From Blasia pusilla (taxonomy: Eukaryota > Marchantiophyta > Marchantiopsida > Blasiales): a DNA stretch of 64,000 bases. A program made the position numbers and the translations under genes. Positions 12,915-29,060 of the stretch are shown here, piece by piece (position 1 is the first letter of the stretch; each line of letters starts with the position of its first letter). Location of the stretch: the NCBI GenBank assembly GCA_050084515.1, contig CM114271.1:50902001-50966000 (forward strand), given 5' to 3'. The notes under the pieces were generated by a model. The model did no database searches and was not told the DNA's origin. It saw only the letters and a list, made by a program, of their open reading frames with translations.

Positions 12915-13282
12915 ATTTCAGACATCCCTCTTGGATTCCACCCCGCGACTCAATTACTTGGGTCTCGGTTTGGAACTCACCCGAGGACCGTTGAACAGTT
13001 GGGATCGCTAGGCGCGCAAGGGCCGTTTCAGATCCCTGGACTAACTAGGAAGTATGTTCCAAGTCTTGAAGGACTTGCCGTGTTTTGGAAACTAGGAACT
13101 AAGGAAGGTTGAGCTTGATGAGACGCCGAGTTGAGGACTCGGTGGGTTGGAACGCTGGGTGGCCCAAACCCTACTAACGAGAGTGCGTGTTTGGGTGCAG
13201 ATCAACGATGAGTTCGTGACCTACTGAACGTACGCTTCCGCAACACTAAAGATTGACGTTCAAGGAGATTAGGGGCGCGACA
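12915..13282 (-). mobile_element. Partial LTR of a second retroelement family, inserted into copy A
   Basis: On the minus strand it starts TGTCGCGCCCCTAATCTCC at 13282 and matches the solo LTR at 40171-41175 (start TGTTGCGCCCCTACTCTCC) for about 365 bp, to GGGATGTCTGAAATC. There the similarity stops, so the distal two thirds are missing. It cuts copy A within the RT domain. Confidence 0.8.
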
Positions 13283-13680
13283 GATAATCTCCACACATCC
13301 GTCTATCCGTGTAGTTGCCATGCATATCCTTTTTAGCAGGCATGATAGTGGCTGATGCATACTCTCCATGCGACAACTCCACTAATCCTCCACTTATGAC
13401 ATACAAGCCTCCAAAGGTCCAACGTCCTACTCTAAATCATGTCCCTCTCCATATCACTATATCGGTAGGGACGACGGAAGATTGGCGTATCAGTAGCCAA
13501 ATCAATCCGTATACCGGGTCCAACCAGAGAACCCAACTCCTTCATGCGTAAGGCAAAACAACTCCTATAAGCACGTAGGAACTGTGTCAAGCGTCGTTTC
13601 TCAACTCCCGTAAGCTTGGGCCCAAGTAATGGCTCCCAAGTCTCCTCCACTGGCACACTAGAGGGAGAGGACGATGCCAT
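13283..13680 (-). pseudogene. Reverse transcriptase N-terminal part (copy A)
   Basis: The 82-residue frame 13680-13432 shows the region just before and at the start of a Ty3/gypsy RT: ETWEPLLGPKLTG, FLRAYRSCFALRMKELG, then GIRIDLATDTPIFRRPYR. The TDTPIFRRPYR motif is the usual RT entry. The frame breaks at 13432, but similarity to copy C continues in other frames (PAKKDMHGN..RRMCGDY) to the LTR insertion at 13282. The YxDD catalytic part is absent. Confidence 0.75.
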
Positions 13681-13734
13681 TGGCTGCTACGCAACCCCCT
13701 CACAAGATGGTACACCCTTAGCTACACCATCATC

Positions 13735-15551
13735 TCAGCAAATAACTCCTCCACCAGCATGAGCAACCAACTCCACATGCCCAGCCATTACATCCCATTT
13801 ACTCCAAGGATGCAAAATACTACTCTCCTCGCCCCCAGCCGATGCCTCTACCGTCCCGGTAGCCATTGAGCTCATTACAAGGTGTGGAAGACCCACAAAC
13901 ATAGTCCAAAGTCGACGCTCCTCGGCCATACCAAAACTCAAAATCCAAGTCAAACAATTCAGGTCCATGGCCTGACCCAACACATGACGTCGTGAAGCCT
14001 CAGAAATGGAAGCAACCGCTATCACACCAGTAGCAAATCCCATCGCACGCTCTCTCTCATCAGCGTTAGGCTCCACCAACTGTCGCACATGAGAATCCCA
14101 TACAAGCCCCGGACCACCTTCCCTGTAGGCATGTAACGAGGGAAAATTCACAAATTTGGGTAGTGCCATCCTAGGCTGCCCCACACGGTTCACCACTGCC
14201 ATGGGTGACCGATCAATAACCCACACTACCTGAGAAAGTCTCCCAGTATCCAAGATACTATCCACTGTAAGGCAAGGATCCCGATGCACTGCATCATATG
14301 CTCGACGTAGAACCTCCCTAGGCAACAAGTTTGTCCACCACAAGCAAACAAACTTGTTTTCTTGCTTGTGGTGGACAAACCACAAGCAATAACAATACCG
14401 CTTGTGGTTTGTCCACCACAAGCGGTAAAACAAGTTTGTTTTAAGTTCACTGCATCGAACAATACCGCTGGTCCAATCCAAGACCGCACCTCATGAACAC
14501 TCGCCATCATCCGGGTCCGAGTGTCACCCAATAATGGAACATTCTCCAGAATGTAAGCTAGAGCACGTGCCTGATGAACCTGAAGATGTCGTAACACCCA
14601 TAACATCTCCCAAAACAATCGAGACCTAGGGTCATGTAATCCCTCACCACGACCAGCACGTGTATGACCCTGACATGGCCATCCAGCAATCACCAAATCC
14701 ACATGACCAACCCTCTCAAGGTCCTGCGTCCCCAACAATGCAATGTGTGATGGAAAAGCACGCTGGGACCCACGAATAGCTGGTGGCGGCAATAACTCAG
14801 GATATCTCCGCATCAACTGACCAATATGTCGGGATGAGACTCTCTGGGCCGTCTCATCTCGCTCCACATACACGTATCTCCGCACAGGAATACCGGCATG
14901 CAACACTGTAGCCAAACTAGTGCTAATCCCGCCAAAGAGATCTAACACACAAATGCCCTCCGGCGGATACTGCCATACAATGGGTGTTGTATCCAAAGGG
15001 GTTAACCCAACTGGACCAGAAGTAGGAGTCCTCCGTGGGGCCTCCTCTTCCTCGTGAGGTATAACAGCCTCACACCAAGCTTCCTGCACTAGGCGACCAG
15101 CCTCCTGCCGTAGTGCACCGCCTGAACTCCAAAGTGGCACATCCAACGATGAGGATGCCATTGCTGCAAAAATAGGGACCTCCTCTACCTCCTCATGCAC
15201 AGGAGAATCCATAGCAGAAACATTACCCTCCAAAAAATCTCCTGGCCAAGTGATTACTCCACTAAAACCAGCCACAGATGCTAACACTGTTGGGGAAGAC
15301 CCTCCTGGTCGAGCCCCATAAATAAATCTCACAGGAACTTGGCTCATACGTCCATCCCAGGACTGCCAACCAGGTCTATAAGACGCTGTCTCAGTCCAGT
15401 AATCCATATGAAAACCCATCGGGTACAATACTGCTCCTCCAACTAGTACATCATACGACTCGGCTGATGTGACTAGCGCAGATACTCCCAACCGGGAGCT
15501 ATCAATCGCATGATCTCGTCTCAACTGTACAGAAAACTTCTTCCGTGTCAT
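13735..15551 (-). pseudogene. Protease tail plus C5-cytosine DNA methyltransferase, DNMT3-like (copy A)
   Basis: The frame 15551-14226 (441 aa) begins with the end of a retroviral-type aspartic protease (SYDVLVGGAVLYPMGF, residues 32-47), followed by a 150-residue linker and a methyltransferase. Motif I (SAM binding) is LDLFGGIS at 203-210, motif II YVYVERDE at 226-233, motif IV WPCQG with the catalytic Cys at 291-295, RLFWEML at 311-317 and motif VI ENVP at 336-339. The frame 14481-13735 continues after a scrambled stretch with PMAVVNRVG, ADERERAMGF and RRHVLGQAMDLNCLTWIL, the motif IX-X region. The order I to X is that of DNMT1/DNMT3 and bacterial enzymes, not the permuted plant DRM order. 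RLFWE, and LWWTNL in other copies, resemble DNMT3. Motif VIII is destroyed here, so this copy is probably inactive. Confidence 0.85.
14330..14450 (-). repeat. Local palindromic scramble replacing methyltransferase motif VIII
   Basis: Blocks such as GTTTGTCCACCACAAGC and CAAGCAAACAAACTTG occur several times here in both orientations. In copy B (55520-55590) the same site encodes a normal sequence ending HRPRLWWTNL. The pattern suggests repeated strand switching during reverse transcription or repair. Confidence 0.85.
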
Positions 15552-15609
15552 GAATTGAGACCTATCATTGGCTCCTCCAAGTGATGTTTGAATCTAGAAT
15601 GGGCAAGGC

Positions 15610-16188
15610 TCAAGCTCTGAACTCCAAATACAAGACTGAGTCTAACAAGACTCTATCTGGTCTATACACCTGTCCTGTAGGACTCACCAATCGGAATATC
15701 CCACTCCGGTTGTCCAACATACATACACCAAGTGTAAGCCTCTCACGATCAATGGCTGGCCGAGCTGGTAATGCATCTATCTTCGCCGCTGCTGCCTGCC
15801 AAGTAGCACTGGTACTCAATGCTACACCTGACATAGAGGGTCGATCCACCGCAACACCCTCATCCACCTCAGCACGTATAGCAGTAACACCCCCACGTTC
15901 ACACAACGTGACTGCTAGTTGAAATACAGGAGCTGAGTCAACTCCTAAAGCCATTAGCTCCGTGGCCGAAAACAATGGGGATCCCAACACTGAAGTTGCC
16001 ATCCGCAATACTGCAGTGGATGCTGCATCCGTGTCTACTACACGCGATGTAGATGCCTCAGTCCCCATTGTCAACTCAGTAGGCTGCGTAGGAACCATGG
16101 ATGGAGTCCTAAGCACCTCAGACAACAAGAATGACTGGGGAAGCCTAGCCAGCCTCCCAGCCTCACCCCTCTGTGGGTCCAACTCCAC
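15610..16188 (-). pseudogene. Gag-protease linker and protease start (copy A)
   Basis: A 192-residue frame homologous to copies B and C: DPQRGEAGRLARLPQSFLL, a variable stretch, then GSPLFSATELMALG, AIDRERLTLGVCMLDNRSG and PTGQVYRPDRVLLDS. The last element is the start of the aspartic-protease motif (DSGA in copy C), but the GA is lost by mutation and the frame ends. Function is inferred from position and from the intact motif in copy C. Confidence 0.65.
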
Positions 16189-16612
16189 GGTAGCACCACG
16201 TGGCTCTCACGCTCGAGTGGCTCCTCTCGTAACTGCATCTGATGCCTCAACCTGTGCAGCACTCGCCATATAAGAGAGATCATCCCCTCCATAAGAGGTG
16301 GAAGCCCCTGCTCCCAAACCTGATCTATGCGATGGATACCAGCCATAGTAGCCAACTTCTGCTCCAACTACTCAATCCTGGCAGCCATAGCGGACTCTGT
16401 CGTAGTGGTAGGGGTAGCCACCGTAGGCTCTCCAACCACTGGTCCACCTCTACCATCCCTACCACCTCTACCACCTCGGCCTCTCGGAGCTACTCCACCA
16501 CGGCCGCAACCTCTCAACTCTGGATGAAGATCAAAGCAACGCTCTCGAGGATGACCTCGTCTCCCACAATGATCACACTGAGTTGGGGCCGACTAAGGCC
16601 CATCCTCCAAAG
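16189..16612 (-). pseudogene. Gag C-terminal part with CCHC knuckle (copy A)
   Basis: Minus-strand translation shows CDHCG..GHPRERC, a CX2CX4HX4C zinc knuckle, then RGRGG-rich basic linkers, VVGEPTVAT and the coiled-coil-like MAARIEQLEQKLATMAG. The N-terminal part of gag is missing because 16613 joins directly to leader sequence equivalent to 60304 in copy B. Confidence 0.7.
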
Positions 16613-16691
16613 TCCGAGTACACAATCAACCCTCACAAGATCCTACTGATCCACAATCGAAGCTACCATCGATCTACTCCAGTTCTTAGAG

Positions 16692-17061
16692 TGAAATCCG
16701 TGAAAGACCTACTGTCATAAAACACGTATAGAATCACATACAATCGAGCCAAACCCACTCCACGATGGGAGAATCTAGGTCGAAGCTAGCAGAAACACCA
16801 TAGCCAAGAGCTCTACTCACTACCAAGGCTAACTCCCAACGGCCAAAAAGGCTCAACTCAAAGAATCGATCGTTCTTTGAGTGCACTCCACCTTATATCC
16901 TCCAACCTAAGAGCGGGCCCTACTGGAGAAGTCACCCTCAACTGAGTATCCCCCAACCCTATGTATGAAATCGCATCTCTACCTAGACACTGCGGCCCTA
17001 CATAAGGTATGGCCTCTACTAGCACACTATACTCTACGACATAATCCGTATGGTCATGACA
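16692..17061 (-). repeat. Repeat A1 (5' LTR-like) of copy A, with TATA-like box and hairpin
   Basis: On the minus strand it starts TGTCATGACCATACGG at 17061 and ends near GGATTTCA, about 370 bp. It is highly similar to A2 of copy B (52523-52155). A TATA-like GATATAAGG lies at 16892-16900, and 10-35 bp downstream a near-perfect palindrome (CTCAAAGAA..TTCTTTGAG, 16858-16882) that is also kept in copy B. These may mark the promoter and the transcript 5' end (inference). It is not followed by the B repeat that follows A2 in other copies. Confidence 0.8.
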
Positions 17062-20000
17062 TTTTCTTTCTCATCTTTTCAAAGAAGTTCACCCCCAACA
17101 AGATTACTCATGATAGATCTGACATTCTTACATTCATCACATCTAATTGATTTGAATAACAAAGTCTTTCCCAAAGTAGGAAGGGTAACAATTCTCATCA
17201 AATGTAAGATCCAAGGTCTTGGGCCTTCATGGATAAATGTTGATGAGTAGAGCTTCTTTACGATGTACTAATATTCAAGCATATTTTCATGCCACATTTA
17301 TTTATAAGTTCATAAGAAGCTAGAGGTATACTTCTTATCTTTTATTGTCATGATATTCTTATCTTTTATTGTCTTGATAACATAAAATATCTGAGTGCTC
17401 TTAGTTCAAATACCTTTGACTATTGAAAGTATGTGTTCGTGCATTCAAATATGTTGTTGTCATCAAACCGAGTCTCAAATGTGATCATGTATTGAAACTG
17501 TGTCCCAAATGTGTTTGAATACGTCTTAACTTAACCAACAAATATGACTAGCAACTTGCTTGTACACATCTCTTGTGGGCAGGTTTTATCAATCCTTATT
17601 TATTCATCATATGTACACATATTTAATGTAGCAAGTGATTCCAATTTTTTTTGGGATTTTTTACTACATGTTTTGGTTCTAAGTTATCACTAGATAGTGA
17701 GACTTGGAAGTTTAATCGGACCTCAACAACACTACTTGTGCACGCGCAAATCTGAAACACTATAGGTAGCAAAGTAGAGTGCTTGGCATTCCTTCCTTTG
17801 AATTTTTTACGGTGGTTGGCAGGTTGAGGGCATTGAAGTGGGGGTATGTAGGGTTTCTTGGGTTCAATGCCCTGGAATTGCATAAATTGATATCAAGTAT
17901 GTTGTGTCTTAAGGCCTAGTTGATACAACCTGTTAACTAGCCTCCCTCCCTCCAACCCCCTCAACACCAACTTTCCCCCCAAAAGTTGACTCTAACTTAA
18001 CTAAGGACACATGTCATGATTTGACTGGTTAAAAAAATCAGACACATCATGAGATGTGTTTAAAAATAGAAAGGGAACTACGCAATAATATTATTGATAA
18101 GAAGATATTTAGGCTCCAATTTCAGGGTTGGAGGATGTGGGAAAATAATTGCTTAAGGTGGTGGGATGACGGTTCAATAGGAATTACAACATAGTTGGAG
18201 GGTACCATGTAGATAAAAAATATAGGTGTTTATTATGACTTGAAATATTTAGTAGTTAGTTAAAGCAACTAAGTGTGACAATTTTCGATGAATATGAAGT
18301 TGATGTATTGAGAAAATATGAGTGAAATGGAAATGAGCAAAAAGTTCACTTATTGGATGTTTATTGACGATTGTTCTCACCCTCCCTTCAAGCACTCAAT
18401 CTCAGATCATCCCTAAACCAAAATAAGTGTGCCCCAAACGCGCTTAAACTCTGGTAGAATTGTAAGAGAAAGTTGGATCCAAAGATAATTCAATGTCACG
18501 AAAACTATGTCGAGGGAAGGACACACTTGATTGCAAGTAGCCAAGAGTTGGAAATCGAGGAGGAATCACATAATACAATATCAGAAAGCAAATCCAAATG
18601 TTTAGTGCCTTTCATATTAAGAAATCCCATGAAGCTTATTAAACATAAATCAAACCCTCACCTAAAGCACCTGAAGAGAAAACTACATTATATCCCCAAC
18701 TTTAGCCACATTCGAGTTCACCCTAAACCCCAACGCCTCTACCATTGCTCACACCGTGAACTCAAAAGAATCTCCCATTTGTAACCCCAAGCCTTACGTA
18801 AACCCATGTTCCAACCCTATTTCTACTCTACCGCACACCAGATTTCCATCAAACATCGTGCATATTCTTGTCTATTTAGACGCAATATCAAGAAGAGAAG
18901 AATTTACGAAATGAAAAGACTTTTCATTTCGTAAATTTCAAAGTGACATACGTCGATACCATAAAAACCTTTAAAGGACACATATCAACATCTTCCCTCT
19001 AAATGTCAACACCACACGAGGGTTTTTCAAACCCTATCCTCTTTTATTATTGTAGATTATTATAAACTAAATCATGGCAGGAATTGCGATTATAATACCC
19101 CACGAGAATGTATTCAAATGGTATCCTTTTTTAATTATATAAATTATTACGAATTAAATCATGACACGAATCACGAGCATAACATGAAATAACGTGATGA
19201 TGAGGGTCGTCGACGAACGGAGTCGTGGACGGAAGTCAGGAGTCGATGGACGGAGAGCGGAGAGAGAGAGGACGGAAGAGAAGTGGCAGCAAAGCTCCAC
19301 GATCCGCACAGACGCCAGACAGAGTCGTCGTCGCCCATTCCCGCTCTGCTCTGTGTGGAGCGCCGGAATTGGGCGCAAGCCTGAGCCCAGAGCTATGAAT
19401 CTTGGGTTCGGGAGGATTCCCCTTCCGCTTTTCCAATGATATTTCCATGTCCCCTGGGTTGGCACGGATGCGCGAAGAAGCGACAAGCTCGCGGACCCTG
19501 TTGCCGACCGATCTCTCAGCGGGAGAAATTGGGAGACGGAGGTCGATTCTCGGCTTCGCGCATCGCTCGATGTCGCAGGGCGATCGGGAGAGGGGGAGTA
19601 ATTGGGTCAGGAGGCTGGAGGGCAGGAAAACGGCGAAGGCGAAATCGGATCTGATCGGAGGATTGCGAGTGACGAGCGTGCGGGCGGGCGGACGGGCGGA
19701 CGGGCGGAGACGGTGATGCGGCTGAGCGCGAGGGCGTTCCATGAAGCTGTTCATTCGGATAGACGATGGCGAAAGAGATAGTGATGTGAAGTTGATTGGC
19801 AATTACGCTTGTCTGTGTACGCCGATCGCTTCACGGTGCGACGGAGCTGCTCATTGATTGCATGAGGGGGTAAGTCCGCTGCCGGTTTCTAGTGGCAGTT
19901 CGGAATCGAGGGCGGATGCGATGGATTTACTTTCTTAGGTCTGGATCGAAAGCCTTCCATGGCTGGAGCTTTGAGGTCATTGCGCGGTGATGAATTGCGT

Positions 20001-20084
20001 CGTCACTCCGGCATTATGAGCGTATTTGGATGAGCATAGATAGTCGAGCACTGTCCAGAGAGAAGTACATTCTTGTCCGGTCCG
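17062..20084. other. Intergenic; 5' flank of the PPR gene from about 19190
   Basis: 17062-19190 is AT-rich without recognised genes. There is a short tandem repeat (TCTTATCTTTTATTGTC twice, near 17336-17375), a perfect palindrome at 18901-18937 and a diverged pair of about 65-85 bp repeats at 19035-19105 and 19125-19185. From 19190 base composition becomes GC-rich, with overlapping frames on both strands. This is probably promoter and 5' UTR of the PPR gene. Confidence 0.45.
18901..18937. repeat. Perfect 18 bp palindrome with a single-base spacer
   Basis: Left arm AATTTACGAAATGAAAAG, one A, then the exact reverse complement. No gene around it. Confidence 0.9.
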
Positions 20085-21843
20085 ATGGCCTTCCGCTCCT
20101 CTCAGTTTCTGTCCAGCCTTGAATTGTTGCTGCCCAGTCAAGCGGTAACGAAGAAATCACCCGTTGTGTTGCCGGAAACAAGGGTCGGTCTGGGGACCAT
20201 CGACGTGAGGCAGAATTTCTGGCAGTGCTCCGCAAGCGCCTCCGTTTCTTCACTTAGAAAGGGGAGCGGTTGTTTATTAGTTAAGGGCGACGGAAACGAA
20301 TTGCGGGATGACGGGCATAGCGGCCTGTTTGGCTTTTGTAAGAGTGAGTCAAGGTCACGGTCCAAGCTGCGTCTGGGAGGATTGAAGTCTGGGTGGAAGA
20401 TTCACACTCAGGTTTCGAGGGAAGATTATCATGTCGACAACGATCAAGCGCACAGGGAAGCGTTTAAGGAGGTGATATTTGAGTTGGAGTATATGGTTCG
20501 GGAGCCGGCTGAGGTGCTGGAGGGATTGCAGGAAAGGCTATCGACTAGGGATTTGGAGCTGGTGTTGGCATATTTCGCGCAAGAGGGTAGGGATTCCTGG
20601 TGCGCCTTAGAAGTCTTCGAGTGGATGCAAAAGGTCAATCGCGTCGGAGATGACACTCATAAACTCATGATGCAAATAATGTTCGATTGGATTATGAAGC
20701 TGGTGGAAAAGGATCGACCTGTGGAGGATGTCAAAAGCCTCCTACAGGACATGAATTGTGTAGGGTTGAAGCCAGAATTTCATATTATGCAATCCATAAT
20801 CGGTACTTATTGGGAGAAGGGAATGAAGGCGGAAGCCCTCTGTTTCGTGAAGGAAATGTTGGACTCAGAGGTGGAGACCGAAGGGGAGGACCCCGTTGTA
20901 TTTCTGATACTCAAGATGGTGAGGGCAGGGGAGCAAAGGGAGGCCTTGGAACTCATCCATCACTTGAGGGGCTGTAATTTTAAGCTGAAAGTCTCGGCCT
21001 ATGCCGCCGCTTTAGTCGCTGCTGTGGTGGAGCAAGAACAGGTAAGTCGATCTCTCAGAGGCTTTCTCACGCATCCTACCGTTCCGCAGCGCCGGGTAGT
21101 TCAGACCATGCCGCTCCAAAATTCTTCACCATGGTTTCCGTTGTCTGCCCTTTTAACCGACCGCCGGTGTTTTCGTTTTGATTGTGGTTGCCAATTCACA
21201 GCTGACGAGCACACAAAGACAGTTGAGGGACTATGAGCGTAAGGGTGTCATAGCTAGGCTGGAGCACAAGGATTGGGAGGCGTTGGAGGCCTACGAGAAG
21301 CAGTTGCATGCTGAAGCAGAGCAGATTGCGAGCTGGGCTGTGGACGCACGAGTAGCAGTAGCCCTGCCTTCAGTTTATGAAAGACTCCTCGCCATGTACT
21401 GCATAGCTGGAAAGGCCTTGGAGGCGGAAAGAGCCCTCTGGGGAATGAAATTCGCAGGTAAGGAGCCGCCAATGGAAATGTATAATACTATCTTGGGCAT
21501 CTGTGCGTACAGGAATGAACGGGAGGCCGTCGTACGTATCCTTAGGCGGATGGAAGATTCAGGAAACCCGCCTCTCAAGAAATCTTACTCCGTTTTGATG
21601 GGGGGTTATGTCAAAGGGGGCAACAGCGCGAGTGCTGCAGAAGTCATGCATCTTATGCTGGAGAAGAACGTGTTTCCAGACCCAAATGTGATGTTGGCAG
21701 TCCTGAGAGCCCTGCAGAAGGCAGAGCTCGTGGGGACCTACTTGAAGCTTTGCAAACGTTTGGCCCAAGCAGGTCTTATTGAGCCCTGCTTACTCTATTT
21801 CTACGTAGATGCTCTCAATCTGTGCATAATTCGGATTCTTTAA
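20085..21843 (+). CDS. P-class pentatricopeptide repeat protein, probably organellar
   Basis: Two exons, 20085-21041 and 21202-21843, joined in phase 0 at CAG|GTAAGT and CACAG|CTGACG, give 532 residues. The first in-frame ATG is at 20085 (MAFRSSQFLSSLELLL). The N-terminus is Ser- and Arg-rich and lacks acidic residues, like a chloroplast or mitochondrial transit peptide. The body has helical-hairpin PPR repeats, for example LEVFEWMQKVNRVGDDT, VYERLLAMYCIAGKALEAE, MYNTILGICAYRNEREAV and SYSVLMGGYVKGGNSASAAE. No E or DYW extension is present, so it is a P-class RNA-binding protein likely acting in organellar RNA processing or translation (family knowledge). The RNA target is unknown. Both splice sites are canonical and there are no internal stops, so it appears intact. 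Confidence 0.88.
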
Positions 21844-22498
21844 GCCATGCGCCTTCCATGGTCTGCCTCTGCTATTTCATACTGTTTATATTGTACTCAT
21901 GAAGAGTTCTTTCTGTAAATATGTAAGTAAAATCTTCCTTTCTTTCCTTTGGTCTGCCCATTGTCGTTCGCACCATGCCCTGCCCAGGCACCAGAAGAAA
22001 ATCTGGAAATGGGAAAAGGTTTGGGTTAGAAATTTGGGCTAGAGTCCGGTGGTTACGGAAGTTTCCTAGGGTTGAACACAGGGCATGAACTTAGTTAAAA
22101 GATGCTAACGACCAAGCATATCAAGACGGCGATCACAATCACCAGTCTCAATTCGGTGAAAATCCACTATTCCATACATCACGTGTGCTTCACTTGAAAG
22201 TCCCAAACATCTATTCCTGAATGATCGCACAGTGTGTGGTAATCGCCCAGTTGACCTTTTTATTGTGTATGCACTTCTACCATCACATTTTCTTCACGGA
22301 TTATCACCCTTTCTGTCTGTAGTAGATGTGAACAATCTCTCTCCAAACAAGCTCCAGTACGAGACTTACTAAGTGAGTACGAATTTGCGAGTGGTGTCAA
22401 TGTTGATGGCTCCAAATCTTAGTAGCAAAACTGAATCTAGCATGATTAGATATGTCTGGGTGTATAGGGTGACAAACGATTCCAAATGAAAAATGTGC
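21844..22498. other. Spacer between convergent PPR and WD40 genes
   Basis: Two genes end toward each other here. No other feature seen. It must contain both 3' UTRs. Confidence 0.6.
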
Positions 22499-26838
<4,340 letters not shown>

Positions 26839-29060
26839 TTCCACAACCTACTTCCTAAACCCGGGAAGTTCCCGTTACACTCCCATTACAACTCGCTCCA
26901 GATCTCACGTGTGCATTGCTTCTCCTTCCTGTTCCTTCATCGCTTCAACTCAACCTGTAATCCGCGTCGTACCACACCAAACATCGCCTCCACCGTTCCC
27001 ACATCTCCCGCTTCCTGCCCGTTTCCTTCGCCCTTCCTTCATTTCTTCTTCTTCGTCCGCCATAGCTTGATCTCCTCTTCCCTCACTCCTCAAGCGGATC
27101 CGCTACCACCACGCCCGCAGCACAGATCCCACTCACTCACAATCGCTCCATCGCTCCGATCCTCAGCGCTCCCGAAGCAACTCTCGTCGAAATCATTTAT
27201 TTTTTTTAATGTTTGGTAGTCTTGTTCTACGGATTCAAACAAAGAGGAGGAGGTGTCCAATCAAACCTCGTGGCGCGTGGTCGCTTTTGCTAATAGGGGG
27301 TGTCAGAGCGCACGAAAACGACAATCCGTCGACGATGAGTTGAGACGCTTGATCCGTACTTTTTTCATCGGAATTTTTAACGGGCGAGTCGTCTATACGA
27401 GGGCGTGTCATTTTGTTAGGATAGATTTTGATTTGTATGGACGAAGAGGATTAGGAAAAACCTGGTTATAAATGTTGGAGTCTAAACTTGTATTTCTATT
27501 GAGTTTATGAATAAAATGTTTAGTTCGGAAGTGGTCACACTTGGGGGGAGAAGGGGTGGTTTGTTTTATCATCGCCAGTTGTTGATTTGGGCCCCTACAG
27601 ACATTCCCTTCTTCCCCTCTGCGTCTAGGCTATTCACGTGTTTACTTATTAATTTCTCTCCCACTCCTCTCAAAGGGCCGCACACTAGTTAATATGAGGT
27701 GCACAAAGCATATTGCCTTCGTGGATGAAGAAATAATTTTCATGCATGTGGAAATGAGAGTGCTCAAACAACATGGAGTGAGAGTACTTGTGCCCTCTGC
27801 ATCGATCCTTCCCATCATATGGGAAGTGCCCCATCACAAAGCTCGCATGGATACAATTTGAGAGACCGAGGTGACACACCTTGTTACTAATGTGGAGCTC
27901 TTCATATGCTATGAAGATATTCAAGTAGACTTCTGGTAGACATGCCAAGTAGTTCACAAATGTAATGCTCGTTCTTTGAAATGTCATTGATGTGAGTCAA
28001 GCCCTATGAATTTGGAGATGAAGTTTAGCTACTACTATTGATCCGATCCGATACGGGCGCCACTTAATAAATGCAATATGTCTCCTACACTTCTCCCTCT
28101 ATCTCATCCATCCCATTGGGTCTATGATGGACTAGGGTTGTGATAAGCACTAGTTATGACTAGCGCCTCTCTTTGTCTCCAAGAATGTCTAACTAGGGGC
28201 ATGGGATTGGTTTTGGGTCAAAATTAGTAAATGTGTTCAGGTTGAGAGCACTTGATCATTGGAAATGTTTCATTAACGTGGCTACAAGATAACTTGCTAT
28301 TTGGACATTTTCTTATCATGGGAAGGTGCAAGATCTATTTAATTTGTGCAACGTCCGTTTAAGCCAATGCGAGTGTGGTTACATTGTAAAATGAGCCTCT
28401 TTAGTACAATGTGGATGTAATAGACAAAAGTTGAAATTTCACTGAACTTTCTATGTACTTAACTTCTTTTACAAAGTCATCAATGACAATAACTTCTTGG
28501 AAACTTTCATTAGGGTAGTTTATAGATAGAACATGTTGGCTGGACTTCAAGAGAGGGACATCGATTTGGGGAGTTGTTTTCCACAGTTGCAGCATGAACT
28601 AATAAATCTCACAAGCAAATAGATGCCCTTTCTTGTCGAGGACACCTGACATGGTAAAGAATGCAAGCCGTGGGAAATACTCATGATTAACATCACAAGA
28701 TCTAGGCTGAGTCTTAATAACCCACAAGAAATTGCATTACATGATAAGAAGTTGTAGCAAAGAGAACATATACTACAAGAATCTTAGGGTTCAAGAAGCT
28801 TAGATGTCCATGTAATGAATGCGAAGGGATGAAATTGAGGGTGTTACATGTCGTAGAGAAACATCTCATCATAATAAGTATCCTCCAAATATAATTTGGA
28901 AAAAAATTGATGAATATGATTGATCTGATGATGAATGGATGTCAATAAAAACATAATTATGCATGTGGATAGTACTACCATAGGGATTGATTGTGATATA
29001 AGTAATTCTACGTCATGTGCGATACAAATTGAAAAAATATACATGTTCATAACTCACCTC
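26839..29060. other. Intergenic, upstream of the WD40 gene and up to the Tnp2 relic
   Basis: 26839-27200 is pyrimidine-rich on the plus strand and is the probable promoter of the minus-strand WD40 gene. A stretch at 27590-27685 shares blocks (CCCCTACA, TCTAGGCTAT.CACGTGT, CCTCTCAAAGG) with 62920-63030, a dispersed repeat of unknown kind. 27690-29060 is AT-rich with short frames and may be further decayed transposon sequence. Confidence 0.4.

Larger units (their letters stand above)
13283..17061 (-). mobile_element. Retroelement copy A, 5' part (A1, gag remnant, protease, methyltransferase, RT start)
   Basis: From right to left: repeat A1 (17061-16692), leader remnant to about 16613, then a deletion joining the leader directly to the zinc-knuckle part of gag, the gag-protease linker, protease, DNA methyltransferase and the first part of RT, where another LTR truncates it at 13282. 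Integrase, PHD and the 3' repeats are absent. This copy holds the longest uninterrupted methyltransferase frame in the window. Confidence 0.85.

Noticed and set aside
13735-15551. Host DRM or CMT methyltransferase gene
   Set aside because: Motif order is not the permuted DRM order, no chromodomain or BAH is present, and it is fused behind a protease and before RT in three copies.
21042-21236. Extension of PPR exon 1 past the donor site
   Set aside because: The frame runs into the intron; a GTAAGT donor and an acceptor joining in phase 0 to a further PPR exon are clearly better.
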